A stretch of DNA of 64,000 bases, taken from assembly GCA_032690845.1 (NCBI GenBank), contig CM064432.1, positions 57,534,071 to 57,598,070 of the forward strand. Direction: 5' to 3'. This DNA is from Eleusine coracana subsp. coracana (lineage: Eukaryota > Streptophyta > Magnoliopsida > Poales > Poaceae). Numbering within the stretch: the first letter of the stretch is position 1; every line of letters begins with the position of its first letter. Both the position numbers and the translations under genes were made by a program. Below are positions 22,478-33,200 of this stretch, one piece after another. The notes under the pieces were generated by a model. That model was not told the origin of the DNA and did not search any database. It was given only the letters and a program-made list of their open reading frames with translations.

Positions 22478-25317
22478 TCACAGAGGGCAGATATGACCAT
22501 TTTTGTCGATCCAAGCCCGTAGGCACTCACGATCAAAGGTCTACAAGGGAAACGTACATCAAAGTGTTATGTCTGCACAGCTTACAAATGGAAAGGCAAA
22601 AGTATGAAAAATAACATTACCTTGCCAGTAGCTATTGTCACAGGATCTACCAGCACCTTGCTGCACAAAGGGCAGACCAGATTTTCTGGAATTTTGAATC
22701 CGCCAAGCCTTTCCTCACCCTTCGGTTCCTCCAAACCAAACCTGTAGATAGGATTTGGCACGCGATTTTTGTCCCTATGTATCATCTGATAGTAATCTTG
22801 CGATGACCTTTTCTCTGAATCTCGCAAAGGCCTCAATTTGCGTGCAACTCTAATGTCATCCCACTCTTTTCTCTGACATTATAGGCATAATTAAAGTCAA
22901 GATAATGATATGATAAAATTAGATATATTAGTCTAAAACATAGTAGTCCTTTACCAGCTTAATTGACGGATCAGCCTGTCCAATAATTTCCGCATACAAT
23001 GGATAAGAAATGTCCTGTGGGATATTTATTCAAAACAAATAAGTGAAATCAAATACCATATTATTCAAATAAAATGATTCAGCACACTCAAATCGAGATA
23101 AAATCAGATATCTTTTGTCTTGTTATTACTTACATCATTGTTCATCGACCATCTAACCGCGAACTCCTTTGGGTGGTAGAAGTGACATGAAACTGACCCT
23201 TTATGTTTTTGAAGATGTCCAGTCATTCTCTGCATGAATTGGTGTTAAGACTGTTAGCAGATAATAGTTAATTAGAAGTAATTATATATACAGATTATCT
23301 CCAAGGATTCCTTATGTGTCAGCAGTTTTATCTCTATGATTTTGAGTAATTAGACATGCATATGTAGCAGTTTTAATGAGTAAGAGAAACCAGGTCCACA
23401 GAACACAGCATATGAAACAAAATAATTGGTCTGTGTCACATTACAGGACTGCATAATGAAGAAACTAGAACAAGAAAAGCCCAATATGTCAGAAACAATA
23501 GCTTGATAAGATCCATAGTGCAATCTACACATATGCATTCATATTCTCTCGATGTAAAAGCTGATGTACAATACATTAGAAGGTAAAGCGGTTTCTAATT
23601 ACATGTGGATATATAAAATCTTTATAAAAAAAAAAGAAGTTTCCTTAGTTTTCGATACAAAAGAATATAATTCCGTTGCTAAAAATTGGATCCGTCTACC
23701 AGTGAAGAATAAGATATTCTAAAACCAACAATCTGCAGTCTTGTATCACAACGCTCCTAAAAAGCGTGTCCTACAAAGGGGTCGCTGAACAGGGCACTAT
23801 GATGCGACTCGTGTTTTCCTGTGGCATGCCTACTACAAATGCAATTGAACAAGTTTTGCTGTTTTGTTAATGCGGGAAGCAGCAGCTCTGCCGTGTTCTA
23901 CAAAACTGTGTACATGGACTAAATCAGAAAACGATTTTCTATAGAACTACTAAAATTATTTCATAGTGTGCAAAACTTCCACAAAATAAAAAGAGCCTAG
24001 TATCCATGTTTCAAAATCTAATCCTGGTTAAATCATAGAATGAGCTAGATATGTGCAACTATGTCGGATAAGAACTCCCATCACCTCACCATATAGAATT
24101 ACAATATTATTCTTAGGATTGTTCCAGCAGAACAGAGTCAAGAAAAAGGAAAAGATGGCGATGGTAATTAGTTGGTACTAAACCATTTAGTTCCAAGAAA
24201 TTGGAACTTACATATCCCGGATAGATGTACATGGATCGTCATTTACTCCATTTTAGACTGGATCAGCCTAATAACGCAGTACAATTGTTAGATTAGTAGT
24301 CATCAAGAGGTTTAACCAATTTTGAGACAACAAACTTTAGTCGTTATAGTTTTCTAATTTCCTCCCGAACTAGAATTGTCTGTCAAATCCTAGTGCTTCT
24401 ACCAAGTCGAAGAAAAACTCCTGTAACCAGAATAATTCACCACACAGGAAACAGTGCCAACTATGTGGCACGAAGTACTAACAACAGGCAATTCCTGCAG
24501 ACAAATAAACAAAAATTGATGGGGGAAGGAATTTCATTTATTTCCAACGAAGGCACCCAATATATGCAAATGCAAGAAGCATCAGAACAGAGTTGCAAGC
24601 CTCGAGGAACAGAACGAACGATCAAGATTCAAGACTATAGAATCATACCAAAGAAGCCATCCAATATATGCAAGAAGCCAAGAAATCAAACAGAGTTGCA
24701 AGCCTCGATAAGAAATCCAAAGAACTCACACGTATTGCGGCACTTACATCATCAGGCGACCGTTTCCCGCAGGTGAGCTCTACGAGACCAGTGTGGCAGT
24801 CGTCGCCGTCCTGGATGTTCCCGGGTGACCTTCGCGTCATCGCACCGAAACCAGACCACGTGCGGGCCGCCTCATGCTGCTCCGCCCTGGCTTGTTGCAC
24901 GCTTCCAGTTCTTGCAATTGCCAGCGCCTTGGGCTCTCTCCCTGACGTGCCAGACGAAGCCTGCTCCCCATGTGAGGTTCTTGCCGACGACCTGCGGGTA
25001 GGCGCGGAAGAGGCGAAGGAGCTCTGGTCCTTGCCAAGAACTCTCCTAGCTGCCCCCGGCACTAGGCTTGACGCTGACGCCGATTTCAGACAGAATCTTG
25101 AGGACCACAACGAACCAGAGGAGGAAGCAAGAGTCCTGGCTCTGGCTTTCTCCTCGGTCTCGCGCTGGACGACGCAAAGCGACTCCTCCATGGTCGCGTT
25201 CGCCGAGGTCTCTCCATCAACCCCGGCCAATCCCACGGGCGCCCCTGTGCGCTGCCACTGCCACCCCGGTCCGCGTCCGCCTCTGGTCGGCATAGACGGA
25301 CCCTGCCCCTGCGACAT
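22478..25317 (-). CDS. Five-exon gene with a shortened C-terminal U-box
   Basis: Exons (minus): 24748-25317, 23134-23229, 22955-23014, 22621-22872, 22478-22540. All four introns have GT-AG ends and phase 0, giving 346 residues. Exon 1 (1-190) is Ser/Ala/Arg-rich and probably disordered (starts MSQGQGPSMPTRGG). Exon 2 carries HLQKHKGSVSCHFYHPKEFA and exon 4 RKEWDDIRVARKLRPL. At about residue 301 a U-box begins (IPENLVCPLCSKVLVDPVTI), followed by TFDRECLRAWIDKNGHICPL and a stop. U-boxes bind E2 enzymes in ubiquitin ligases and are usually 65-75 residues long. Only about 46 are present, so the last helix and strand are missing. The protein may be a non-canonical or inactive ligase. The splice consistency argues for a real gene. 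A function beyond the U-box cannot be named. Confidence 0.7.
24548..24712. repeat. Two copies of a 50-bp repeat in intron 1
   Basis: CCAATATATGCA...AGAAG...CAGAGTTGCAAGCCTCGA occurs at about 24548-24603 and again at 24660-24712. Located in the first intron of the U-box gene, close to exon 1. Confidence 0.7.
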
Positions 25318-27024
25318 TGCTGATTCTTGATACCGGTGGCCGGCAATGGAGCTCTCGGTTTCTTTTGATGTGGTACTGCGGTGCGGTATTTCAGGTTTAA
25401 ATGTTCTCGAGGGAAGCCCTCGATGCGAACAAATGTTGGCAATTAACGGAAGCCTTCCGGAATAGGCCCTGTCCTTTATATGTGCTGGTGAAGCGGCCTG
25501 GGTGCCTGATTGCTTAAGGATTCGCAAATCACGATGCAGATTGATACCGAATTCTGCATCAGGTTATCAGAAAGGATATTGCATGTCATTTAGATTCTCA
25601 CATAGACACATAGTCATCTGATGGACTCGTCTGTCTGAAAACTGAAACTGTCAAACTGCATGTAACTGACCAAGATTGCTGATCATTTCCTTTCGTGCCA
25701 GGATTTGGCTCAAGAGACAGCATAATAATTGCATACATTGATACATGGCACTCTTCTCTGATGGCTATTGGTAGTTGGTACCATACTACCATGGCGGTGG
25801 TTTGCTGCTATCTCTGGTTGCTGCCAGTCCCAAGTCCCAGTGAAGATCATACTCTATGTGATTCATTTATGCTGTCAGATAAGCCATCCAGCTGAATGGC
25901 AGTGGTCTAAAGAGCTCCCCAGTGCATGCCTGCAGAAAAAGCTCTCGAACACCAGGCCATGGAGTGCCAGGCACAGCTCCATGGAAGCGAACACTGTCTT
26001 CCAGGCTTCCAGTAGCCGTAGGCCAATGACAAGATCCAACACAGCACGCCTTCACATTGCTCCACCATAGTCTTCCCGCTGCCCCCTGAAGCGGGACTCT
26101 CACGCCCTCTGCTTGCCGACAGAGTTCCTCCAATTCCCCGTGTTCTGCTCCCTGCTCTGCATTTCAACAAACAGACAACAGAGCGCTCAGCGCTAGTTGT
26201 GCTTGCCACGGACAGCGCTCCAACCCCACCCCAAGGCGCCGCAGTACTCCAAGAATCAAGCACCAGCAGAGGTCGAGAAGCCTCAGCTGCGACGCGACGA
26301 CTTTCTTGCCTTGGCGTTTCGTCGAGCACCTGACGCGCCTCGCACCCACTAGGCCCTTAACCGCGCCTGCACCAGCAGCCCCAAATTGCGGAGGAGCGCG
26401 TGGCGGAGACGACCGCAGTATACACGCGGATGCGCTGAGGCGGCGTTAGTAGGCATCGCACTCCCCACAACCACTCGCTCCGCCATGGTCGAGCGCGATA
26501 GCTCTGGCGGCGCAGTTTCCTCGAACAATTTTGGGCGTTGTGTACAGTACTTTGTATCACCCCGACTGGTGGGCCTACCCGAGAGTGCCTGGCTGCTGCC
26601 GGCTACAAACTCCAGGCCCATGGAGCCCAGATGTGCGAGGTCCACCTGAATTTCACAAAAAAAAAACAATTCGAGAAAATTGATCTCGTTTTATATATAA
26701 AAAAATATTGATCGCATTATCACTGGAGTATTACAAAGAAGAAACTTAACATTATGTAGGCGAAATATGTTTTGCTATTCAGTAGCATTAGAGAGTACTA
26801 TAGTAATTTGTAAATCGAATTTTGCCTCTGGATGGTTATTAAGCACAAACTACACGTAACATACAATTGTCTTGTCTGCCGCGATCCGCACCTCGAGACT
26901 CGAGCTGCTGAGTGCTGACGGCATGTTTGCGAGGAAAATCTGAAAATGGTGGGTTGTATGGGCCGGAATCGCCATAAGCCCGAAGTTACAGATATAATGA
27001 TAAGTGAATATTCCGTTCCCAATT
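25318..27024. other. Promoter region and unassigned GC-rich DNA
   Basis: 25318-25600 is the promoter side of the U-box gene. About 25870-26670 is GC-rich with several open minus-strand frames, one of which begins MAERVVVGSAMPTNAASAHP at about 26486, but there is no domain and no convincing splice pattern. About 26925-26975 resembles 20715-20765 (TTTGCGAGG, GTGGG, TGGGC in order). No gene is supported. Confidence 0.35.
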
Positions 27025-27041
27025 GCTGGAATAGCTCAGTT

Positions 27042-27074
<33 letters not shown>

Positions 27075-27098
27075 GAGGTTCGAGCCCTCCTTCTAGCG
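27025..27098 (+). tRNA. tRNA-Asn (anticodon GTT)
   Basis: A 74-base cloverleaf. The acceptor stem GCTGGAA pairs with TTCTAGC (one G-T pair) with discriminator G. The D arm is GCTC...GAGC. The anticodon stem TGTGG/CCACA encloses loop CTGTTAA, with anticodon GTT at 27059-27061. The T arm is GGAGG-TTCGAGC-CCTCC. There is no intron. A run of T follows at 27102-27109 as a Pol III terminator. It reads asparagine codons AAC and AAT in cytosolic translation. Confidence 0.95.
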
Positions 27099-27101
27099 AT
27101 A

Positions 27102-27109
27102 ATTTTTTT
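27102..27109 (+). terminator. Pol III terminator of tRNA-Asn
   Basis: An eight-T run a few bases after the tRNA 3' end. Confidence 0.7.
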
Positions 27110-27204
27110 TATTGTTTCGATTGAGCCATTTTTTTTATTACGCATCATAACTGTTCTTTGATCGAGATGTAAGGATACTTTTTACTAACTAAATTATTAG
27201 TCAT

Positions 27205-27700
27205 TTTGACTAAGCTTATAATTATTAGATTTTTACTGAAAATCGATGGACTGATCAGATTGATGCAAAAACTCTTCAAGCTCCATCAACATTATGAGTC
27301 GGACACCAAATGCTCTTACATCAAGCTTATAATTATTAGATCTTTATTGAAAATCGATGGACTGATTAGCTTGATGAAAAAACTCTTCAAGCTCCATCAA
27401 AATGTGTTGTGTGACCCAAACCATCTATAATCTAGCTTAACTATGTACATCCTCCGATTGAGTACTTTTGTCTTAAGATATTTGAATGAAAACAATGTTG
27501 ATGGACTCAAATCAAACTGATGGGAAAAAAAAACTTTTCATGCTTCATCAAAATTTCGAATCGGGCATGTACTACTTTACAAGCATGATAATAAATGCCA
27601 CTTGCGTGAAGCATCTTTTACCAATGATTAGAACCAATGAATGACACCAAACCAATGTGGTATGGTGTTGTGTGACCTACAACCCTCTATAATCTAGCTT
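27205..27700. repeat. Tandem diverged repeat array, unit about 115 bp and larger
   Basis: AAGCTTATAATTATTAGAT...AAAATCGATGGACTGAT...CTCTTCAAGCTCCATCAA occurs at about 27210-27293 and 27323-27405, with a weaker third copy at about 27470-27555. A trailing segment (TCTATAATCTAGCTTAA) occurs at about 27423 and 27688, so a longer period of about 265 bp overlies the short one. Non-coding. Confidence 0.8.
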
Positions 27701-27775
27701 AATTATATACATGCTCTTTCATTTTGCTGCTTGTTTATAATGCTAAAACAATTTCTTCATAATTGACCATTATAC

Positions 27776-30066
27776 CTACGCACCCCTCTCCTTGACGTAG
27801 CTTGGTGTCCTTCGGTGACGGCGCAATGCGCTCATGTGTGGCCCATCTCGGTGAAGCACCACGTCTGCGTGGACCGCCGAGTTTGGGTACTTTTGCCGGT
27901 GGCGATCCTGATGACTTTGGTACTTCTCCTTCATTGTTGTCTCGATCCTCACGTCAACCTTCTCACCATCAACCATCTTGCCTTTGCTTTGATTGTTTTC
28001 ATTGTTGTCCTCGACTATGAGAGTGAACACAAATGGGCCTACTTCAAGGTAGTCGTGCATGTCCAATATGGGCTCCAGGGCCTTGACCACCTCTCTCATG
28101 GTGGGCCTGGACTTTGCATTCTGACTCAAGCACTTGTACGCTACAATTGCAGCTCGCTCCGCCCCTTTAGATGAGTATTGGCACTCCATGGCTGGATCCA
28201 TGATCTTGTAAAGCTTGTCAGACTTCTTGAGGTAAGGTCTGCCCCAGTCTACTAAACTTTGTTCCCTTTGTCGTCGAGACAGATCAACAGACTGACGTCC
28301 TGATAAGAGTTCCAAAAGAACCACCCCAAAGCTGTAAACATCGCTCTTGGCGGTAAGGTGACCCGTCATGATATATTCTGGTGCCGCATAACCATTTGTT
28401 CCCATGATACGGGTCGTGACATGGGTTGCTTCGCCTTGAGGCCCATCCTTTGCAAGCCCAAAGTCAGACAGCTTGGTGTTGAAGTCCTGAAATCCAAAGA
28501 AAGATTTGAGTTAGGCAAAAGATCATATATGACAGTTACAGCGATATATATGCATGCAGGTAACTTGCGCGAGGCATGGCTGCTATCACTATCGGTACCG
28601 AGCTGTAAGGCTAGTGGATAGTGGTGAGATAACGATGCGGTACGGGATCAGATAGGTGGAAATTCTTTTTCTTATTAGGTATTTAGTCATGGGCCGACTT
28701 CATCAGAGCTAGGCATCCAAGAACCTTCGGTACAGTTGCAATCATGCGAGAGCTTTGGCATCCCAACAAACGAAGCCAACAATTTTGAAACGCGTGGCGT
28801 GGTAGACTTTGACTTTTATCTCCCGCGGACAATTCCGAGTCAACTCAGAAAAGTAAATTTGTACTGGAGGAGCAACAATTTTTCGTAACTCCATTTGCAA
28901 AAAAGAGAAAGGGCGGAATTTGTTTTTCCCTATTTCTGTGTGCTACTTGAAGTTTCAATCATGCGTCATTAGCTGGTAACGGGTTGTCGTCACCTCCCTT
29001 TAATTTTGTACCACGACGCAGGCGCTGCTGTCAGCGCGCAGTCATGAAATGACCGCTAGCTACCGTCCGAAACTAGATCTACTGTTATGGAATTTTTCAA
29101 GCAAAGCAGAAGCAGGACGGGACAATTAGTGGCTCACCGAGTCGAGCAGGATGTTGGAGGCCTTGAAGTCGCGGTAGATGACCGGCGTGTCGGCGTCGTG
29201 GAGGAAGGCGAGGCCCTTGGCCGCGCCCACGGCGATCTTCATCCTCGTCATCCATGGCATGGCGCCGTCGAGACCTGCACGTACGTAGTTGAGACGCTTG
29301 GGGTCAGCTTCCGCAACCAAAGCAACAACAGTCTTCTCTGTCGACGAGATTCTTGTCCCCGACAGAATCGTATAATTATTATTTGGCTAACAACTAACTA
29401 CCCTGCTTATATAACCTACTAATAATCAACTGACTAATTGGTCTGCTACCTACGTGCACAGTAATATAGTAAACTTGAGTAGTACAGTGAAACGAAGAAC
29501 AGTTTTATTTACTCACTTTTGAAGAGGTGTTTCTCGAGGCTCTTGTTGCTCATGTACTCGTACACCAGCATCCGGTGGTCGTCCTCGTAGCAGTACCCGA
29601 CGAGCTTGACGAGATTCTCGTGCCTGAGCTGGCCGAGGAAGAACACCTCGGCGAGCCACTCGCGGTGGCCCTGCGTGCCGCAGTCGAGGTCGAGGTACTT
29701 GACTGCGACGGGCTGCGCGTCGAGGCCCGGTCGGAGCCCGGCGTCGACGCGGCCCTGGTACACGGGCCCGAACCCGCCGCAGCCCAGGTAGTTGGCGCGG
29801 GAGAAGCCGCCGGTGACGGCCCGCAGCTCGGCGTAGGTGAAGGCGTAGAGGTTGGACCCGGACAGCGTGACGGAGAGGTCTTCCGGCGTCAGCGTCCCCG
29901 ACGAGCCCAGGCTCGAGAGCGAGACACGCGACGACGAGGAGGAAGGGAGGAGACGCTCACGGTCTCGTCTGGTTCTTCTTCCCCGCCGAGTCGGCGATGG
30001 CGGCGTGTCGTCGTCGCCCGCTACGGCCACGCAGCAGAGCATAGACTTCCACGGCGTCGAAGGCAT
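27776..30066 (-). CDS. Receptor-like cytoplasmic kinase, RLCK-VII (PBL/RIPK-like)
   Basis: Exons (minus): 29517-30066, 29138-29274, 27776-28486, with GT-AG introns, giving 465 residues. The kinase domain starts near residue 87. It has the glycine loop GCGGFGPV (95-102), the catalytic lysine in PVAVK (K123), the catalytic loop VIYRDFKASNILLD with R218-D219, the DFG motif at 237-239 and AAPEY. The YRDFK form of the catalytic loop and the RLVDWARPYL-like segment (SLVDWGRPYLKK) mark family RLCK-VII, which relays signals from surface immune and growth receptors. The N-terminus has a Cys pair (MLCC, residues 11-12) that could be palmitoylated. There is no extracellular domain or membrane helix. The C-terminal 70 residues are basic and unusual. 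The start at 30066 precedes MLCC and follows a GC-rich 5' UTR. Confidence 0.88.
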
Positions 30067-30271
30067 CGTTGTAGTACCTTTTACGGCGAAGTCGATCGCC
30101 GACTCCCTTCCGAAGAGAAATCGAGTGCTGAATCTGAAGGCGATGATGGTTCGGGGAGGCGAACGAAGAACGCCGTCCGTGTGTTTGAGCTTTTGGAGAT
30201 GGAGGTTGCTGTGTGTGTTTGAGCTTTGGAGGGAAGGAAGAGATTTGGGGAACATGTGCTGGTGAGGGAGT

Positions 30272-30282
30272 GGTATATATAA
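30272..30282 (-). promoter_or_regulatory. TATA box of the RLCK-VII gene
   Basis: TATATATA-type sequence about 205 bases upstream of the minus-strand ATG at 30066. Confidence 0.55.
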
Positions 30283-33200
30283 GCGGGCGGCGGCACGGGG
30301 GGTTCCGGGTTCGGTTGGTCGTCCACCCGTGCGCGCTGCTGCGTGTGTCGTCCTAAGTCCTAACGAACGGCGCGTCTGCCTTGTGCTTGCCTTGACCCTG
30401 TCCCGGGGCGCAGCGCAGCGCACCCAGCGCGAAACAACGTTCTCTCGCACGGGTTTTTCGCTAGGGGAAAAAAAAAACGTCAGAACCCGGGTGACAAAAC
30501 GCAGCCTGCACGGTCCACGGGAGCGGAGTGGTTGGGCACTCGATCAACCCGACGACGACCCTACTCTGCTCTGCTCCTCCCCTGCTTTTGTATTTTTTTT
30601 AACTGTCCTCCCCTGCTTTTTGGGACGCCGGTGAAAACTCCGTGGCCGTGCCGCGGGTTCGACGACGTCGCGTAACTTTTGCGATGGGGGTTGGGTGCGC
30701 GCGCGCGTCACGGTTTCTCTTTCTCCTCCGCTTTACGTGACGCCGAGCAGAGCAGGAGGAGGACGGTGTTGGGTGTACGCGGTGCACGTACCGAGGGTGT
30801 GAACGTGCGATCGCTACGGGACGATCAACCTTACGTGGACATAAACGGTGTTTGCTTGGAATGGAAACACGCGTGCGAGACCCCTTTGCGGAGGTTAAAG
30901 TGAAGCCGTCGTGTGTTTAATACTATAAGAAGTGGAAAACGCGCAGGCCATTTGTAAATTTAAACTAGCGAGAGTAGTTGGTTTGTACTAACTGAAACAC
31001 GCGTGGCCTGTTCCGAACTTTCTCTCGTTTCCATTCAGGAGCGCCCGGAAGTAAAATTACGTTCTGTGATCAGCATTCTGTTTTTGATAGGCAGTAGCAC
31101 AGGCGCTAGCTAGCTCGATGCAAAGTGGTGGAACCGTTAGCCCTGTCCAGTCACTACCTGGAGCTGGTAGAACAGAACGGCAGCAACGGTATCAGATTCC
31201 AGCAAGTCTTCGGACCAAGGTTCGGTTCCAGCGTCTCGCAGACAACATTGGTACCGAGAATTATCCGTTCGTCGCTCCATTATTGATGTGTGTCATCCAG
31301 ATGGAAGAGATATGCTGGGACAGGCAGGACGACAGACAGACAGACAGAAGTTTGCACACGCTTGAACAAGTCTGGGAGGCCTGAACCACCACCACCCCAC
31401 CTCGCGGACACGATCTCTACAGGAACTTGCAGGAAAACGACATGCCGAGCATCCTGTCTTCCGTTGCAGCGGCACCGGGATCGCACGATGGTTTCCGATC
31501 CTCCCGATCGTGCGTGGAAGATTTAAATGATGCGGAAGGCCTCGAGATTATTAGCTGTTTCCCAACACAAGGTTCAGCCCCAGCTGTCCTGTTCATTCCT
31601 CGATGCGATATCGAAGCTGTAGTTATTATAAACGGGCGAGTTTTATATATTCGTCCATGCGTTTGTTTATCTCGTTTTTATCAGTTGGGTTTTTGTTATC
31701 GGTGATGCATGGGCATGACACACAGCTCACACCTTCGCCGATAAATAAAGAATGTTTTTCGGGGCTCGTAGATTATTCCGGTTCCATCCGGCGGGTGCCA
31801 TCCGGTGTTCTTGCACGAAAAGGTTAGGTTGACTGACTTGCGAATGTGTCTCTGAACCTCTCCCTTCTCGCGCGACGGGAGATGACACCACGAAGATGTG
31901 ACGAAGCAATTGAGATTTCTTCTTCCGGGACAAGAAAATGACGACGCTGACGGAAGGAACATTCGCTGGTCGATGTGTATGAAGTTCTTCCTTCTAAACA
32001 TTTTCTTCCTACGCTGCGTGACGAATCACAATGCTGAAAATTCTGTTGCGATGTGTCACAGCTCGAGCTCTCCGGTCCATGCTCGAAGCACCTATCAAGT
32101 GGAACATTTTTTCATCTTTCGGACGTTTTTCTGAAGTGAACTTCTCGGGGTTTTTTTTTTCTACGGACGCAGCAGCGGGTTCTCCTTGTCAGTTTGACAT
32201 TTTGTTTATTTTCGTTTGAGGCCATGCTGCCCTTACAAAGAAATTCTGCAGGATATGTGGTCACCGTATGAAGTTCGAGATTTCGGTATCTTTGATCGTC
32301 TGCAAAGTTCTGTTTACCGTCGCACCAATCACTGAATTTTGTCTCCTCCTTTGGAAAGTTTGCTCTCCGAACACCCAGTCCTCACTGTCACCTGCCCGAA
32401 CTTTGATCAATCATTTTCCCTGGGTCCTGTTGCCCACTGGAAAAAAGGAAAAGTTCTCCGCTTGAAACTAAAAAACCCACTAGCATTATTACAACTGAAA
32501 AAAAAGAAGAAGCTTAAAGTGCTCCACCATTCAGGATGTTCCGTAGCATATGATGAGGGGGCCCCCAGTTCAAGGCTCAAGCCACAGCGTCGTTATCAGT
32601 TATCACTAGTACTAGTTGTAAAATAAAACCTACTAAATCCTCACATATCCAGCGGCCTAGTAGGACGATTATTGATGGGCATAATATGCTTTCTGCACGA
32701 TCATGATGGAACGAAGCTACTAGTAGATCTCTAGTACCCCTACTAGTTTTCTTCAGCGGGAAGAAAATGTCGTTCTGGAAAGACAAAACCAGGCGACAGA
32801 GCCAGTGGAATTTCCGGATGCCTGAGACGACCAGCAGCCGGCCCGGGCATCTCTATTTCTTGGGGTCCTGCGCGCACGCACGCAGATGCAGGATTCATCA
32901 CAACCTAGCTGGCAAAGCCAATCATCATGGATGGTGGTCGTCGCGCGTAGTACTCCTACTACACACTGGCCCATCCAGGCGTCCTCTCGAGAGAGCGCGG
33001 AAAGCAACACGCGCCGTGCTTGTTTCTAGTGATGAGTGATCCATCCGCTCGTGGTGGGTTAGCCGCTCGACGCGCCGCGAAAAAACGTGCCAGAATTGGG
33101 ACACCGGCCGGCCGTGCATCGATGACCACGACCGTTTCCCTGTCCGCCATCCAGGGGTCACCAGACGCACGGCGGTACTAGCTCAATCACGGACCCCATT

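Noticed and set aside
25867..26669. Possible minus-strand gene (frames of 60-140 codons)
   Set aside because: No domain, no consistent splice sites, and competing frames on both strands.
29527..30265. Plus-strand frames of 137-231 codons over the kinase first exon
   Set aside because: Antisense shadows. The minus-strand frame has unambiguous kinase motifs.
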